Assembly (NCBI GenBank): GCA_018398765.1
Contig: JAHBMJ010005816.1
Location: 1-64,000, forward strand
Source of the DNA: Chromera velia
Lineage: Eukaryota > Sar > Chromeraceae
Direction of reading: 5' to 3'
DNA length: 64,000 bases
The number at the start of each line of letters is the position of its first letter. Within the stretch, counting starts at the first letter, position 1. The notes beneath the pieces are model-generated. The model was given only the letters and a program-made list of their open reading frames with translations. It had not been told where the DNA came from and ran no database searches. Of this stretch, positions 46,543 through 58,051 are shown piece by piece. Made by a program: the position numbers and the translations under genes.

Positions 46543-49500
46543 GCCGCACACGCACACACACACACACACACACACACGAGAGAGAGAGAGAGCAGACTTC
46601 TGAGAAGAGACGGAGGGGAGGGAAGGGAATGGGGCGGAGAGGAGACACGATGCACCTGTCCGCACAGAGCAGGTTACCACGGAACAAAACAGAATGTCCT
46701 TGCGCAGACTGAAAGAAAGAAAGAAAGAAAGAAAGAAAGAACAAACTGCTATCCCTCTCGAAAGAATTTCGTGTGCCAAACTGAAGAGGTTGATTGAAAA
46801 AGCTCCCCGGGCAAAGGAAGGATTGGCCAGGGCAGAGGCTGAAAACACAACTCTTCATCACCCTTTTGCCTTTCAAGGAGGGACCGTGGGTTCTTCCCTT
46901 CCCTTTTCTTCCCTTCCCCCCCTCCCACCGATTCTCCGCATCACATCACTACAGCTTGCAAGCTCCTCCATGATCATCGCAGGAATTTCCATTCTCTCGA
47001 GAGGCCGATATGGAGCGTCAAGCGGGTGTGTCTGCATCAGTCCAGAAAAGAATGAAGGAAAAAGATACGAGAAGAGAAATGGACAGAAAAGAATGAAGGA
47101 AAAAGATACGAGAAGAGAAATGGACAGAAAAGAATGAAGGAAAGAGATACGAGAAGAGAAATGGACAGAAAAGAATGAAGGAAAAAGATACGAGAAGAGA
47201 AATGGACAGAAAAGAATGAAGGAAAAAGATACGAGAAGAGAAATGGACAGAAAAGAATGAAGGAAAAAGATACAGAAGAGAAATGGACAGAAAAGAATGA
47301 AGGAAAAAGATACGAGAAGAGAAATGGACAGAAAAGAATGAAGGAAAAAGATAAGAGAAGAGAAATGGACAGAAAAGAATGAAGGAAAAAGTAACGAGAA
47401 GAGAAATGGAAAGAAAAGAATGAAGGAAAAAGATACGAGAAGAGAAATGGACAGAAAAGAATGAAGGAAAGAGATACGAGAAGAGAAATGGACAGAAAAG
47501 AATGAAGGAAAAAGATACGAGAAGAGAAATGGACAGAAAAGAAGGGCAGAGGAGAAAAAGAAAAAAAGATGAAGCGGACCATTCCACAAACACAGGAAGG
47601 CATGAAAGAACGAAGGAAGCAGGGCCGTCAGGAGGGACGCCATGTGGTAAAGGGGAAAGAATGCGCGACGCCGCCATGACTGTATAGAACGCTGATCATT
47701 TCAGTCAAGCCCAGAGATGTACAGCTAGACAATATGGGAACCCTGCAGCCAGCAAGCCACTACCTCTACCCGATCCCCGGCTCTCTTGAAATCTCCAAGA
47801 AGGAAGGAGGGAAATATACCAGGAAGGCAGACACACACATACACACAGACAGGGAAGCAAGCAGGCAGACCTCCTCAGACATCAACATATGGAGTGCGTG
47901 TCCGATTTCGTGACAGAGAACGCGAACAGTTTCGGGTGGAAGGAACACCTCCTCGTGTGCCCGCAGAACTCCATCGAGAGAGAGGAAGGATGAAGAGTTG
48001 GGCTTTGCGCTTTTTTCTGTCATACTCTCTCTCTGTGAATGGAGGAAAGGAGACGGAAGGCCGAGGGCAACAACAACATGTCGGCTGCAGAGGGGCAACA
48101 GTCAACGATAGAGGAGGATCGATCCGAGAGAAAGAGAGGCATACACAGATCCAGACTTGCAACTCGACAATTGTAAGCATCCATGGGTGGACGAATTTCG
48201 AATGGGTTTTTTTCTTGCCGGACAGAAGGAAAAGCAGGAAGAGGCAGTCATCACAATCAGAGACACGTGTTCGCTCTTTCGTTTCTTTTTTTTCGTCTGC
48301 TGTGTTGTGTTGATCAGACCTTGAAAGCGGAAATGTCTGCGCGTCTCCCCCCCCCCCAGTCGCCCTTCTCCCGGCTGTCTGGCATCCTTCGAGGAGCCGA
48401 AACTCCAGCATTCCTCTCCTTCGCCTGCACGACAAAAAGAGTACAATCGCACTCTAGGATGGAAGACGAGAGGAGCCGGGCAATTTTGGAGTACGGGTAT
48501 CAGCACGTTCATAGAACGAGGACGGGAAAGCGAAGTGACAAGAAAGAAAGAACAACCCACCCCGAAAGAAGAAGGAAGGAGCGGTGAGTCAGAAATGAAA
48601 TGAAGAAAAACTATCTAGGACGCATAACAAAACCCTTAAGGAAACCTCAAACCTCAAAGACGTCAGTGCTCCTTCTCGTACCATCGATGTCCACCACCAA
48701 CCCAGGAAACTAACGAGGAGAAATTCACGAGGGGAAGCAGGTGAGAGAAGGGACAAGAAAAGAATAGACTCACACACGCTGCTTCCACTTTGCATCATTG
48801 CATCCGCTCTACTGCAACCACTGTCGAAATACAAATACACGACTCTGCACATTTAGAAGCTGAAGAATGAGATGCATCCGGTAACTACACAAAAACGAAA
48901 AGGAAGAGAGGAAGGAAAAATCTCTCAATGCACCTACCCATCTGACGACACGACTGTACACGAGCTTCTCCTCTTCCCTTCTGCCCACTGCACCGTGGAG
49001 ACGCCCAAAAAGGATCCCAACACCTCAACAGCCCTCTTGACACACGTCCTGAAGCAAAAAAACTCAGCGAAGGCCGAAACGTCCCCCTTTACTTTGAAAT
49101 TCCCGATGTTCGCCTCGTCCCCTTCCATCCCCTCATCGTTTCCCTCCCTGTTCCTCCCACGCTTCCCGGCCTCCACAGTGCTGCCCAATTCCTCCAGACC
49201 CATACCGCCCTCAAGGTACTCACCCAAATCGGACACAGCACAATTCTTCATGAAGTGCAGACAGTCCGCAGGGCCCGAGAGCACAGCGAGAGAATCCGAC
49301 AGATCCCTGTCAAACGTCCACACATCCAGCGACACATCGAGAAAGGAAATGATACACGCATACACACAGACACACACGCCCACTCCGCCCCCCCTCATCC
49401 CACACACACGCATACACATGCACACAAAAAGACGTCTGTGTATACATGCATGTGCATGCAAATAAAGGGTGTACATACACATTCAAGAAACTTGTACGGA

Positions 49501-50438
49501 GGCTCTTTCTCATCGTGTCGATGCGTTTGAACACACCGATGATGCCGCAAGCGGTGTGTGAGCATTGAATCTGGTCCCTGTCCCAGTGATAAGCAAGAGA
49601 ATGAGAAAAGACCTACCCCGCGCCGCTTTCTCTTTCTCGTCTTCTCACTGCATCCGCCAGAGACTGCCTCATTTCCGAAACCACCACAGCCGCAGGGGGC
49701 AGCATATCCAGGTCCTTTCCCGAGGAGAGAGAAGAATGTGCAGTTGCACTGTCTGCCACGGAAGTCTGTGCCATCTCTCCCGTTCCATGCCTCCTCAGTT
49801 TCGCCTGCATCTTCAGGATCTCAAGGCACCGTCTCTCGATGCCCCCCCCCTCTCCTAGAGCGTCGTCCAGAGAGCAGAAAAACGCGGAAAACAAATCTCG
49901 ACGCTGCCCAGGCAGTGGAAGCTGGGCGGCAAAGAACTCAAGTTCCAGTGCATTCACGCTCAGAGTCTGCAAACCGGCAGACCAGAAAACAAGATTTGCC
50001 CATGCATGCACACAAAAACAGTAAGAGCCCCTAAAAAAAGAGCGCTCGAGGATCGTTTGTCTCCACACAGCTACGGAAGGATTCAAAAGCACCTACCACA
50101 GAGGGTTTGCCCAAGGAAGACCGAATGGGTACTTTCAGCCGCAGTTGAAGAGCAGCGTTTAGTTCCTTCTGTGCCTGAAGACCACTTGCTGTCTCCGCCG
50201 TCTCCGTCCCAAGCATGCAGGGACGAAGCCCATCAAATCGCCCGTCACTGCGGGCCCTGGTGCAGTCTAATGTTTCGCCAAAACTCCACAAAAGCGCGTA
50301 CAGTCTCTCCACACACACTCCCATCACTCTGTATGACCAGCTTCGACGAACGTATCCTCTGTTCAAGAGGGCAGTTGAGAGACGTGACAGAGACAGCAGC
50401 AGACCCCGCCCTCCCAGAAATTTCCCCGTCCTAACCAT
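46328..50438 (-). CDS. M3-family metallopeptidase, MIP-like, exon model partial
   Basis: Zinc endopeptidase of the thimet/mitochondrial intermediate peptidase family. Exons I can place: 50438-50097, 49966-49617, 49306-49224 (longer is possible), 48084-47871 and 47031-46929. Between 49224 and 48084, and after 46929, the exons are unresolved; 46328 is the stop of one candidate last frame. The catalytic motif HEIGHALH is encoded at 47912-47898 and its exon, read through ETVRVLCHEIGHALHMLMS, fits family M3. The next exon, in matching phase, has MEIPAMIMEEL, the family's E-x-P-S-x-x-M-E region. The N terminus (MVRTGKFLGGRGLLLSLSRL) is basic and lacks acids, as expected for a mitochondrial presequence, and suggests removal of octapeptides from imported proteins. 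An upstream exon has ALELEFFAAQLPLPGQRRD, similar to MIP's DFEISGI region. Confidence 0.68.
46466..46594 (-). repeat. (AC)n...(AG)n arrays in the M3 gene
   Basis: Several (AC)n blocks with AGGCACGC and GCACGCCGC interruptions, then (AG)n. In sense this is (CT)n(GT)n ending GCTCTTGCAG, a candidate acceptor at about 46460. Confidence 0.85.
47038..47546 (-). repeat. 41-bp minisatellite, about 12 copies
   Basis: The unit is 41 bp, beginning CAGAAAAGAATGAAGGAAAA and ending AGAGAAATGGA; most copies are nearly identical, with a few single-base changes and one 2-bp deletion. On the M3 sense strand it is strongly pyrimidine-rich and its last unit stops within 10 bp of the acceptor for the exon at 47031. 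Confidence 0.95.
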
Positions 50439-51037
50439 TCAAGCTCTCTCACCTTTAAATAAAGGTGAAGTTATTCAGAAGTCATGCTCGCATAATGTCG
50501 AGAAACAGAGAGAAAGATTCACAAACGAAGAGTTCTGGAGTCTGATCTGACGGCGAGAAGTTCCATGCATCGTCACTGCACCCCGTCTATACCAACTACA
50601 TGTATGCCGCGGGGGCTGCAGGGGGCACCTATGGCCCGGCACCGCGCGCGGGTGCGCGGTCTGCAGTGTACGTGTGGCAACAAAAATCACGAACTTCTTC
50701 CTTCCCTCGCTGTATGCCCTCCCTTAATTCACTGAGAGGATCTGATCAGCCAGCGACTTTTGGAAAGTGAAGACACAGCAACCGATCGACGGGAGCAGGC
50801 TAAGGCTGCAGGTCGAGAGAAACGTCAAGGTCGATTCAGCGGGCAGAGGTTGTCATTGCCTGTCAATCACACATGCACACTCAGGTGAGCCTGGACGTAA
50901 AGTGACTGCTCAGTCTTGCTCACGGACTTTTGGTTTTGAAAATCTCACTTGTGTGCCAAGCTCTCCTTCGCCGCACGTCACAAGGGCAGGAAGGAAGAAA
51001 ACTTCAGCCGTGAGCCTTCTGTGGCACAGACGGCACA
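50439..51037. promoter_or_regulatory. Divergent promoter interval, M3 / UBL5
   Basis: The 599 bp between start codons is GC-rich near 50600-50660 (CCGCGGGGGCTGCAGGGGG and CGCGCGGGTGCGCGG). Unlike the other three divergent intervals it has no full TGCATGCA, only ATGCAT near 50565. Function is inferred from position. Confidence 0.4.
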
Positions 51038-51523
51038 ATGATCGAGGTCGTACTGAATGACCGGTTGGGGAAAAAGATTCGGGTGAAGTGCAATCCGGAC
51101 GACACAATTGGGGACTTGAAGAAACTTGTGGCCGCTCAAACAGGTTTGTCGTTCCCCCCTCACCTCCGTCCTCTACAGTCCTCCGCCCGCTCTTCGAATC
51201 TTTCCATTTGACCAGTTTTTCTTTCTTAAGGGTCCAACAAGCCGACCACTCACTCTCCAACGATTCCGGCCTCCCGACGTGTCACAGCGTCGCTCTCTTT
51301 CTCTCGCCAAACCCGCTGTCCTCCCCCCCCCCGGCCCGTTTCCTTTCGCGCCGCCTTCGTCTCTCTAATATCCTGATTCTCATTCGTTCCTTCTCCCTCC
51401 CTCTCTTCTTCCCAACTTCCTCCCCCCCCCTTTCTTTGTTAGTCCAGAGATCGTGTCCATGTCTTACGATTTTCGTCTGCTTGCGCTCGTGCGTGTGTAA
51501 GTATGGGGGCCGTGTAGCTGTTT

Positions 51524-51571
<48 letters not shown>

Positions 51572-51690
51572 TTCTTTCTTTTCTTTCTTTCTTTCTTTCT
51601 TTCTTGCTTGCTTGCTTTCTTTCTTTCTTTCTTTCTTTCTCCCTTCCTTCCTTCCTTCCTTCCTTCCTTTCTTTCTTTCTTTCTTTCTTT

Positions 51691-51722
<32 letters not shown>

Positions 51723-51982
51723 TCATTGCTTGCTTGCTTCCTTCCTTCCTTCCTTCCTTCCCTCCTTCCTTCCTTCCTTCCTTCCTTCCTCCCTCCCTCC
51801 CTCCCTTCCTTCCTTCCTTCCTTCCTTCCCTCCTTCCTTCCTTCCTTCCTTCCTTCCCTCCTTCCCTCCTTCCTTCCTTCCTTCCTTCCTTCTTCCTCCC
51901 TTCCTTCCATCCATCTTTCCTTCCTTCCATCTTTCCTTCCTTCCTTCCTTCCTTCCTTCTGTCTTTCTCCCCTTTCTTTCTG

Positions 51983-52014
<32 letters not shown>

Positions 52015-53134
52015 TTTTCCTTTGTTTCTTTCTTTCTTTCTTTCTTTCTCCCTTCCTTCTTTCTTTTGTATTTTCTTTTTTTCTTTCATCTTTCTCTCCT
52101 TCCTTCCTTCCTTCCTTCCTTCCCTTCCTTCCTTCCTTCCTTCCTTCCCTTCCTTCCTTCCCTTCCTTCCTTCCTTCCTTCCTTCCTTTCTTCCTTCCTT
52201 CCTTCCTTCCTTCCTTCCATTCTCCTTTCTCTTTCTTTCTTTCTTTCTTTCCTTTCTTTCTTTCATTCTTTCTTTTTTCTTTCTTTGGTTCTAGAACTTC
52301 TTTCGTGTCTCCGTTTCTATCTCTCTTCAATTTCATTCATTGATAAGTCCATTCATTCCTTTCTTCTCTCCTTCTGTTTCTTTCCCTCAACCTTTTTTTG
52401 TCCTTTGAAAAGTCTCTTTTGTTCTTTCTCTCTGTCTCCTTCCTCGTTTCTTTCTTGTTCTTTTTGCCGATTCTCTTCCTTGCCCCCTGCCCCCCCCCCG
52501 CATCCGTCTATCTTTCTTCATCCACTCTATTTTTTTCTGTGTTTGCTTACTCCTGGATTTCTTCTTCACTATTTTGTTGATTTCTTTCTTATTTTTCTGC
52601 TTTCTTTCCGTCCTTCTCATATTTTCTTCTTCTCTATTTTTCTCTGCTTTTTGTTTCTTGCTGTTTCCTTCTTTGCCGCTTTCTCACTTTGTTTCTTTCT
52701 GAGAGTGCCTGCCTGTCTGGCTACACGCAAAAGAAAAGAAACATATGCTCCGTCTCTCTTTCTGTCGCCTCTAAATGAGTCTGTCTGCCTGTGAGAAAAG
52801 AAGAGAGAAAAAAGAAGCCCTTCGGTATTTCCGCACCCTGCGGTCTTGACTAACCAACCTTCGGCCTTCTTCATCCACGTCTGCGTTGCTACGTCTCCAA
52901 AGGCCCGTTTTCGCCTCCGCATTTGTTCGCATTTTGTCCTTCCCTGAATCCGCACCGAATCTATCTCGATCTTTTGCTTGGCTTCCCTCATCCGCGTTCT
53001 CCTCCTCTCTTTCTGCAGGCACACGTCCTGATAAAATCAGGATACAGAAGTGGTACACAATCTACAAAGACCACATCACCTTGGAGGACTACGAAATTCA
53101 CGATGGAATGGGACTCGAATTGTACTACAACTGA
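51038..53134 (+). CDS. UBL5: Ubiquitin-like protein 5 / Hub1
   Basis: Two exons, 51038-51143 and 53019-53134, join in phase 1 to encode 73 residues, exactly the family's length. The sequence is recognisable throughout: [71 protein letters not shown]. It ends in the diagnostic di-tyrosine with no ubiquitin-type Gly-Gly, so it is not conjugated. Hub1/UBL5 binds spliceosomal proteins such as Snu66 non-covalently and helps use of weak or non-canonical 5' splice sites. Here the single intron is 1875 bp, 8.4 times the coding length, with a GTTTGT donor and a huge pyrimidine repeat array. It is divergent with the M3 gene. Confidence 0.96.
51521..52300 (+). repeat. (TTTC)n/(TTCC)n array in the UBL5 intron
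   Basis: About 780 bp of almost pure pyrimidine tetranucleotide repeats, alternating CTTT blocks and CCTT blocks with occasional GCTT, CATT and TCCC variants. Every reading frame is open on both strands, which creates long artefactual frames. One strand is essentially all pyrimidine, so it could form triplex (H-DNA). Confidence 0.95.
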
Positions 53135-53344
53135 AGAAGCCAGATCGCTTTGACGCTTCGCAGCTACTGAACTGTTAATAATGCAACTGAATGTCGTAGA
53201 TTCCGTATTTTAACGGTATTTATGTTCTTATTTTTAGTATATTTTTTCTAAATAATTATTAAACATGATATGATGAGAGCAGCTCTGAAGAATTTCAAGA
53301 CGGATTCAACTTCATTCAAGTATGTATGTAACTGTAGGTACTTT

Positions 53345-53601
53345 AGTTCATACTAGGCGACGCACAGTGATAAAAAAAAAGAAAAAAAAAATCTTGAGAA
53401 GCCTAATCTTTTTTATTTTTTTTTTATTATTTTATTGGAAGTGCTAAACATATAACAAAAACATATCTAACTAGAAAACCTACCTTTGCTAAGTTTGCTT
53501 GGACCTTTAACCACCAGACTAAAAAAAAAAAAAATAAATAAAAAATTTTGACATGTCTATTTTTTTTTTTTTTTACCATTGTGCGTCGCCTAGAGTTCAT
53601 A
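53345..53601. mobile_element. MITE, 241 bp, perfect 8-bp TSD
   Basis: The element is 53353-53593 with termini CTAGGCGACGCAC...GTGCGTCGCCTAG. It is flanked by the perfect 8-bp duplication AGTTCATA (53345-53352 and 53594-53601). Poly(A) near the left end and poly(T) near the right extend the inverted repeat. No coding. A partial relative lies at 15105-15214. The 8-bp duplication suggests a hAT-type non-autonomous element. Confidence 0.85.
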
Positions 53602-53671
53602 CCAGAGTTTATATATTTTGAAATGTACATGCATGTAGTAAAATGTACAGAATACTTCTCTAAAGTTCAGA

Positions 53672-54071
53672 TACTACCTAGGGGGACAAAATTAATGCAT
53701 TTTTTTTTTTTAAAAAAACGAAGATTTGAGTTTGTTAGATAAAAGGGGCAGCGTTGGACCAAGCTGACCAAGTAGACCTAGTGAAGACTTATACGAACTA
53801 GTTGGGTCCTACGGGTCTCATATTAGGTCAAAAATTTAGTTTGGAGTCCTAGAATGTTTTTTTAAATTCCTAGAGCGCTCGTAGACTACTATTTTTTTAA
53901 TTTTACAGATTTAACTTATAAAACAAAACGACAGAGCTATGTTTAAATAGGAAGTTATCTTTTAGTCTAACGTTAGATTACTTTTACTTGGGTGCCATAA
54001 GCCCATGATGATTGTGTTGAAGATATGCTTTCTGGATATGATATGCATTAATTTTGTCCCCCTAGGTAGTA
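53672..54071. mobile_element. MITE, 396 bp, TA target (mariner-like)
   Basis: Inverted termini of at least 27 bp, beginning CTACCTAGGGGGACAAAATT, lie at 53674 and end (reversed) at 54069, with TA on each side. The inverted repeat is perfect over about 30 bp if the flanking bases are counted. The AT-rich interior has no coding. TA target and length suggest a Tc1/mariner (Stowaway-like) MITE. Confidence 0.7.
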
Positions 54072-54904
54072 TATTAAGCATATAATAAAAACTATACTAG
54101 AAACTATAAACGTAAGCTGTTACTAAAGCTGTTAAGATTCAACTTAAGAAGTAGCTGTTAAGGATATATAGTAAATATAAACTGGTGTTATATCTAATAA
54201 GGACGTTAACAATGGTCTATACAATGGTGCAACTAGCACGGTGGCCTCAACGGTGGCCAGTAACATGATCACTACAGGACCTATCCGATGAGCTCGTACC
54301 TAGGACACGCTTAACCATCACCAGACAGGGAAGTAGAAAGAGCTAGACACTGCTTGTCTAGGGGCGCCTTTGCCCGTGAGCGCATACAACACTTATACAT
54401 GTTTGTTATCAGAAGGTGTGTGAAGCAAGGCTACTTCACTTCCAACCATCAATCAAGTCTCTGACTTATCTGACTCCATCATTCTGTATTACCGAATTAC
54501 TGTTTACATGCATTTACGTATATGCAATTAATTCTGCATGCATTGATCTGCAAGATGCGTACGTGCTCGGTCATGGCTCTCTGGAGGCGCGCTGTGCGGC
54601 GGGACCGGTTGGCCGGTGCCGGCCCGTTTGCACGTTCTGCTGAAGTAATGTTGAAAGAGAGTCTGTTGAGTTCTTTTCTTACTGATCGATTCATTTCCTG
54701 GAGAGTCAGCTTGCTGCTTGGACACGTTATTATTCTGGCAGTGATCATCTTACACGGCGGATGACACCGGATGTAGGCGTTGGCGGCCCCGGAAAGCCAG
54801 CGGCCCCGGAAAGCGAACGGCAGGCTCGGCGGTCTCAGAGGGGCGCTCAGTGTACACAACAGCCAGTGTGACATAAAAAAAGGAATTAAGCTGGATAGGC
54901 CATA
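54072..54904. other. Spacer between MITEs and LINE
   Basis: No gene is supported. A GC-richer island at 54570-54640 and 54770-54850 stands out in the AT-rich surroundings, with short open frames that lack recognisable motifs. Confidence 0.4.
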
Positions 54905-57440
54905 TGAATAAATAAATAACTATAGCCATCGGAGCTTAGCTCCTGGTAGTTCATGTTCATGCAAGCCTTGTTCAAGATCCGAACTCTACTTCAAGAGACG
55001 GTAGGCTGAAGCAAGACTTCAATGGCGAAGCTGAATTGGAATCAGAGGAAAAATCGAGAAACAATAAGTTAGAGAGTATTCAGTGAACTGATTCAAGTGA
55101 GTAGAAAGAAATAAAAAACTCTCGAATAATTTTTATAACGCTGTCGGGGTCTGCCTTCAAGCCATCCCACAACCATTTCCTCGCCTCTTTCTCTCCCGGG
55201 TCTGCTCCCTCCACCCCCGAATTACGATTCACTCTGAGTCCCTGCAACTGATATGCCCATCTCTTAGAGTCAATCGCCCACAACCTCTCTCTTACGGAGG
55301 CCCACCGAGGGCAAACCGACAGTCTATGTTATAGGTTGTCAACTTTCCTCCCTTCCATGCAAGAAGACTCTTTGCAGAAGACCTCAGCCGACATGCTTAC
55401 TCGCTCACCTTGTCTGTTAAAGGAAAAAACCCTTACCAGCGGCTCAATCCTCTCGTGTAAAGCTTTCTTAAACAGACCAAAAACTCTCATTCTACCCCCC
55501 TCCCTGTGCTCGTAACAGGAAAAGAGAAAAAAGAAACAGAATCTGGAAAAAGAAGGAAAGGCTCTCTACATATTAGACAGGTGTACAGTCAGAGAAAAAC
55601 GGGTAGCCTCCTGTTGCTCTCTTTTTCTTATATACTCCTTTCCCACTGCATCCTTTATTTTCGAATCGATAAAAAGGTTCTGTATATCTGGATTCCTTCC
55701 TGAAGCCTGTATGCTATTGGAGAGAGACATTAGAAATTCAAGGTCGGCCCATACAAAGAGTCCACGCACCGTTCTTCTCTGCCTCTAGCCTTCTGGCCCC
55801 CTCCAGACCCTGAAAAGTGCCTGAGGGATAGGGAGGGTGGAATGACTTAGAGAGATCCAAAGATTTGCAAAATGAGCACACAGAAGAGCTCGTATAGGAA
55901 GGAGACCTAAGCAAAGAAGAGAAAGCATGTGGAGGCTGCAGAAGGGAAGACGGGCAGCCCAACGCACGAAACGCAAACGCAAATTATCGATCGATTCCCA
56001 GTCTGTCTGCCTGACAGGGAGACACCCGAGACTATATAACGCAACCGGTTCCCAGCAGGTCTGCAGAAGCTGAATCTTCGCCCCAAGAGACAACCCTGGT
56101 ATGCTTGCTGCCAACCTAATCACTGCCCCCAACGCACGCTCCCCGTTTCGCAGCCACAGTTCAATCGATCGAACCAAGTCCCCCCCTTCAAATAATAAGC
56201 ATCTCAGATATTTATATTCATCCGTTCTCTCTACTTGTTTCCCTCCATACATGACTGCTCCTGCACATCCATCATACTCATCAGAGGGACGGAGGATTTT
56301 TATTTTCTTCAAATTAACTTTCAACCCCCACTTCTCACAATATATATGTAATGCATTGAATTTGGCTTGGAGGTCTGAGGTGCAGTACACAAAAAAAACT
56401 AAGTCGTTCGCGTACCCCAGGCTCCCCACTTTCTCCTCACCTAAACAAACTTTCTCTGTCTGGCTCCCATCTTCCCTCAGTCCATTACTAATACATTCAT
56501 GCAGGTCATTAACATACAAAAGAAAAAGAGAAGGAGACAATGTATCCCCTTGTTTCACGCCCGCCCCTTCATTAAATAACATACTGTCCCCGTTTACTTT
56601 TGCCCTGACCCCCCTATACATTGGTGTCACTATAGAGAGGTCTGCACGTTGAATGTCCTCCTTCTCTAACTTTACAAAGAGTTTGTCTCATGGGATTGAG
56701 TTAAACTAAGTCAAACGCCTTAGAAAAGTCGACAAAACCTCCCAACAGTGCTCTCTTTTTCTTTTTGTATGACTGCGTAAGGCCTACCACCGCTCCAATC
56801 CCTTCCCTAGTCCCGACTCCCTTCTTGAAGCCTATCTGTCTCTCATCAAACCACGTCGACTGGGAGCGGACCTAGTCATCCATCAAGAGACTAAAAAGCT
56901 TTGCGAGAGGGTTTAGGACATGGACCGGCCGCCATTCATTCAGATTGGGGGAAGGGACTCCTTTCGGTACAGGAACGATTCTCAGCACGTTCCAATTCTC
57001 AGGCCAGCAAGAATAAGCATGCATCAAGTTAAAGAAAGTAAATAAAAGAAAACAAAAAAGAAGAGAATGAGAAAAACACAAATCAATCTGCTTGGGAAAG
57101 ATACCATCCAGTCCTGCTGCCTTTTTCTTATCTATTCCTTTCAGTCGGTCCATGATCTGTTTATAAGAGAAAATAAAATGCTCAGGCAGGTCAGGCTCAG
57201 GTGCAAGTTCAGGCAGGTCCCCCTCTCCATCAAAGACCTCTGCCTAATGGTTCGAGAATTCTCTGGCTGTCGGTCTTGCATTTCCCCCCCCTGACACCTT
57301 CTTTCGCTGCTTACACAGAAAAAGAGGATCATGCAGCAGCTCTTTTCTCACCATCTCTCTCATATACAGAGTCTGAGGAGTCGGAGTGGCAAGGACTGTC
57401 AGATCCAGGAGCAAACACACAGAAGGATATAGAAAATCAT
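54905..57440 (-). mobile_element. Degenerate non-LTR retrotransposon (LINE)
   Basis: It is read on the minus strand. The RT domain appears in family order: KKAAGLDGIFPKQI and WPENWNVLRIVPVPKG (57130-56950), then NEWRPVHVLNPLAKLFSLL, GFKKGVGTREG, motif A FVDFSKAFD (about 56700), GVKQGDTLSPSLFLLYVNDL, motif C YANDLVFF (about 56390), and LRFVRW. A CCHC-like CKESSC...HRLSVC follows (about 55380-55300), then the last frame to 55080. The 3' tail ends at 54905 in a (GAATAA)-type repeat. Stops interrupt the coding frame (for example after motif A and before the zinc-knuckle His), and one of motif C's two catalytic Asp residues is Asn. It is therefore inactive. No endonuclease domain is evident; the 5' end is uncertain and probably truncated. 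Confidence 0.8.
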
Positions 57441-58013
57441 GCATGTTAGCACCTAGGTTCTAGCCTAGGTTAGTACTCGGATTTATTGGATGAGATTGAT
57501 AGATTGGAATCATTGGATTGAACGCGATGGCCGTGGAAAGCTTTAGACCTGGCAAAGCGGTCTTGGTATTTGCATGTAGGCCAGCGGTCGGTGGCCCGGG
57601 GATACCAGATGGTTGTACACAACAACTGGTAATTTACAATTCTATAGTTACAATATAGTAAGATTGCTTCATTAATTGATTAACCGATGGGAGTGATTAA
57701 TTATGATTAATTCTACGTTAAGCCTTTGGACTGAATCAAAGTGTTGTTAGAAGTGTTGCCAGCGCTATATAACAAATTTTATTTATTATTTGAGCTGCAG
57801 ATAGGTTTGCAGTGAACTTTATAGACTGTAATAGTGTATTGTGACTGCACCGCCATAAAAGGGGTATGCCACAACTTTTGACACTTTATTAATGAGAGCT
57901 AGTCTAGGCTTATTGTCGATCTGCCTAGCGATCTGTCTGCTGAGCAAACAATCAACACTCACAAACTCTAGTTTATTTCTTTATCAATCAATCAATCAAT
58001 TAATCAATCTAGT

Positions 58014-58051
<38 letters not shown>

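Noticed and set aside
46873-47677. Phe/Leu/Ser-rich repeated protein on the minus strand
   Set aside because: It is an artefact of the 41-bp minisatellite. A 41-bp unit is not a multiple of three, so all frames cycle through the same repeat without coding constraint.
51439-52343. Long open frames rich in Ser/Phe/Leu or Lys/Glu/Arg on both strands
   Set aside because: They are translations of the (TTTC)n/(TTCC)n array in the UBL5 intron; any frame of such repeats stays open.
33174-58051. (AATC)n arrays at 33174 and 57983 as possible CRISPR or telomeric repeats
   Set aside because: Simple tetranucleotide runs with no spacers and no TTTAGGG-type telomere unit.
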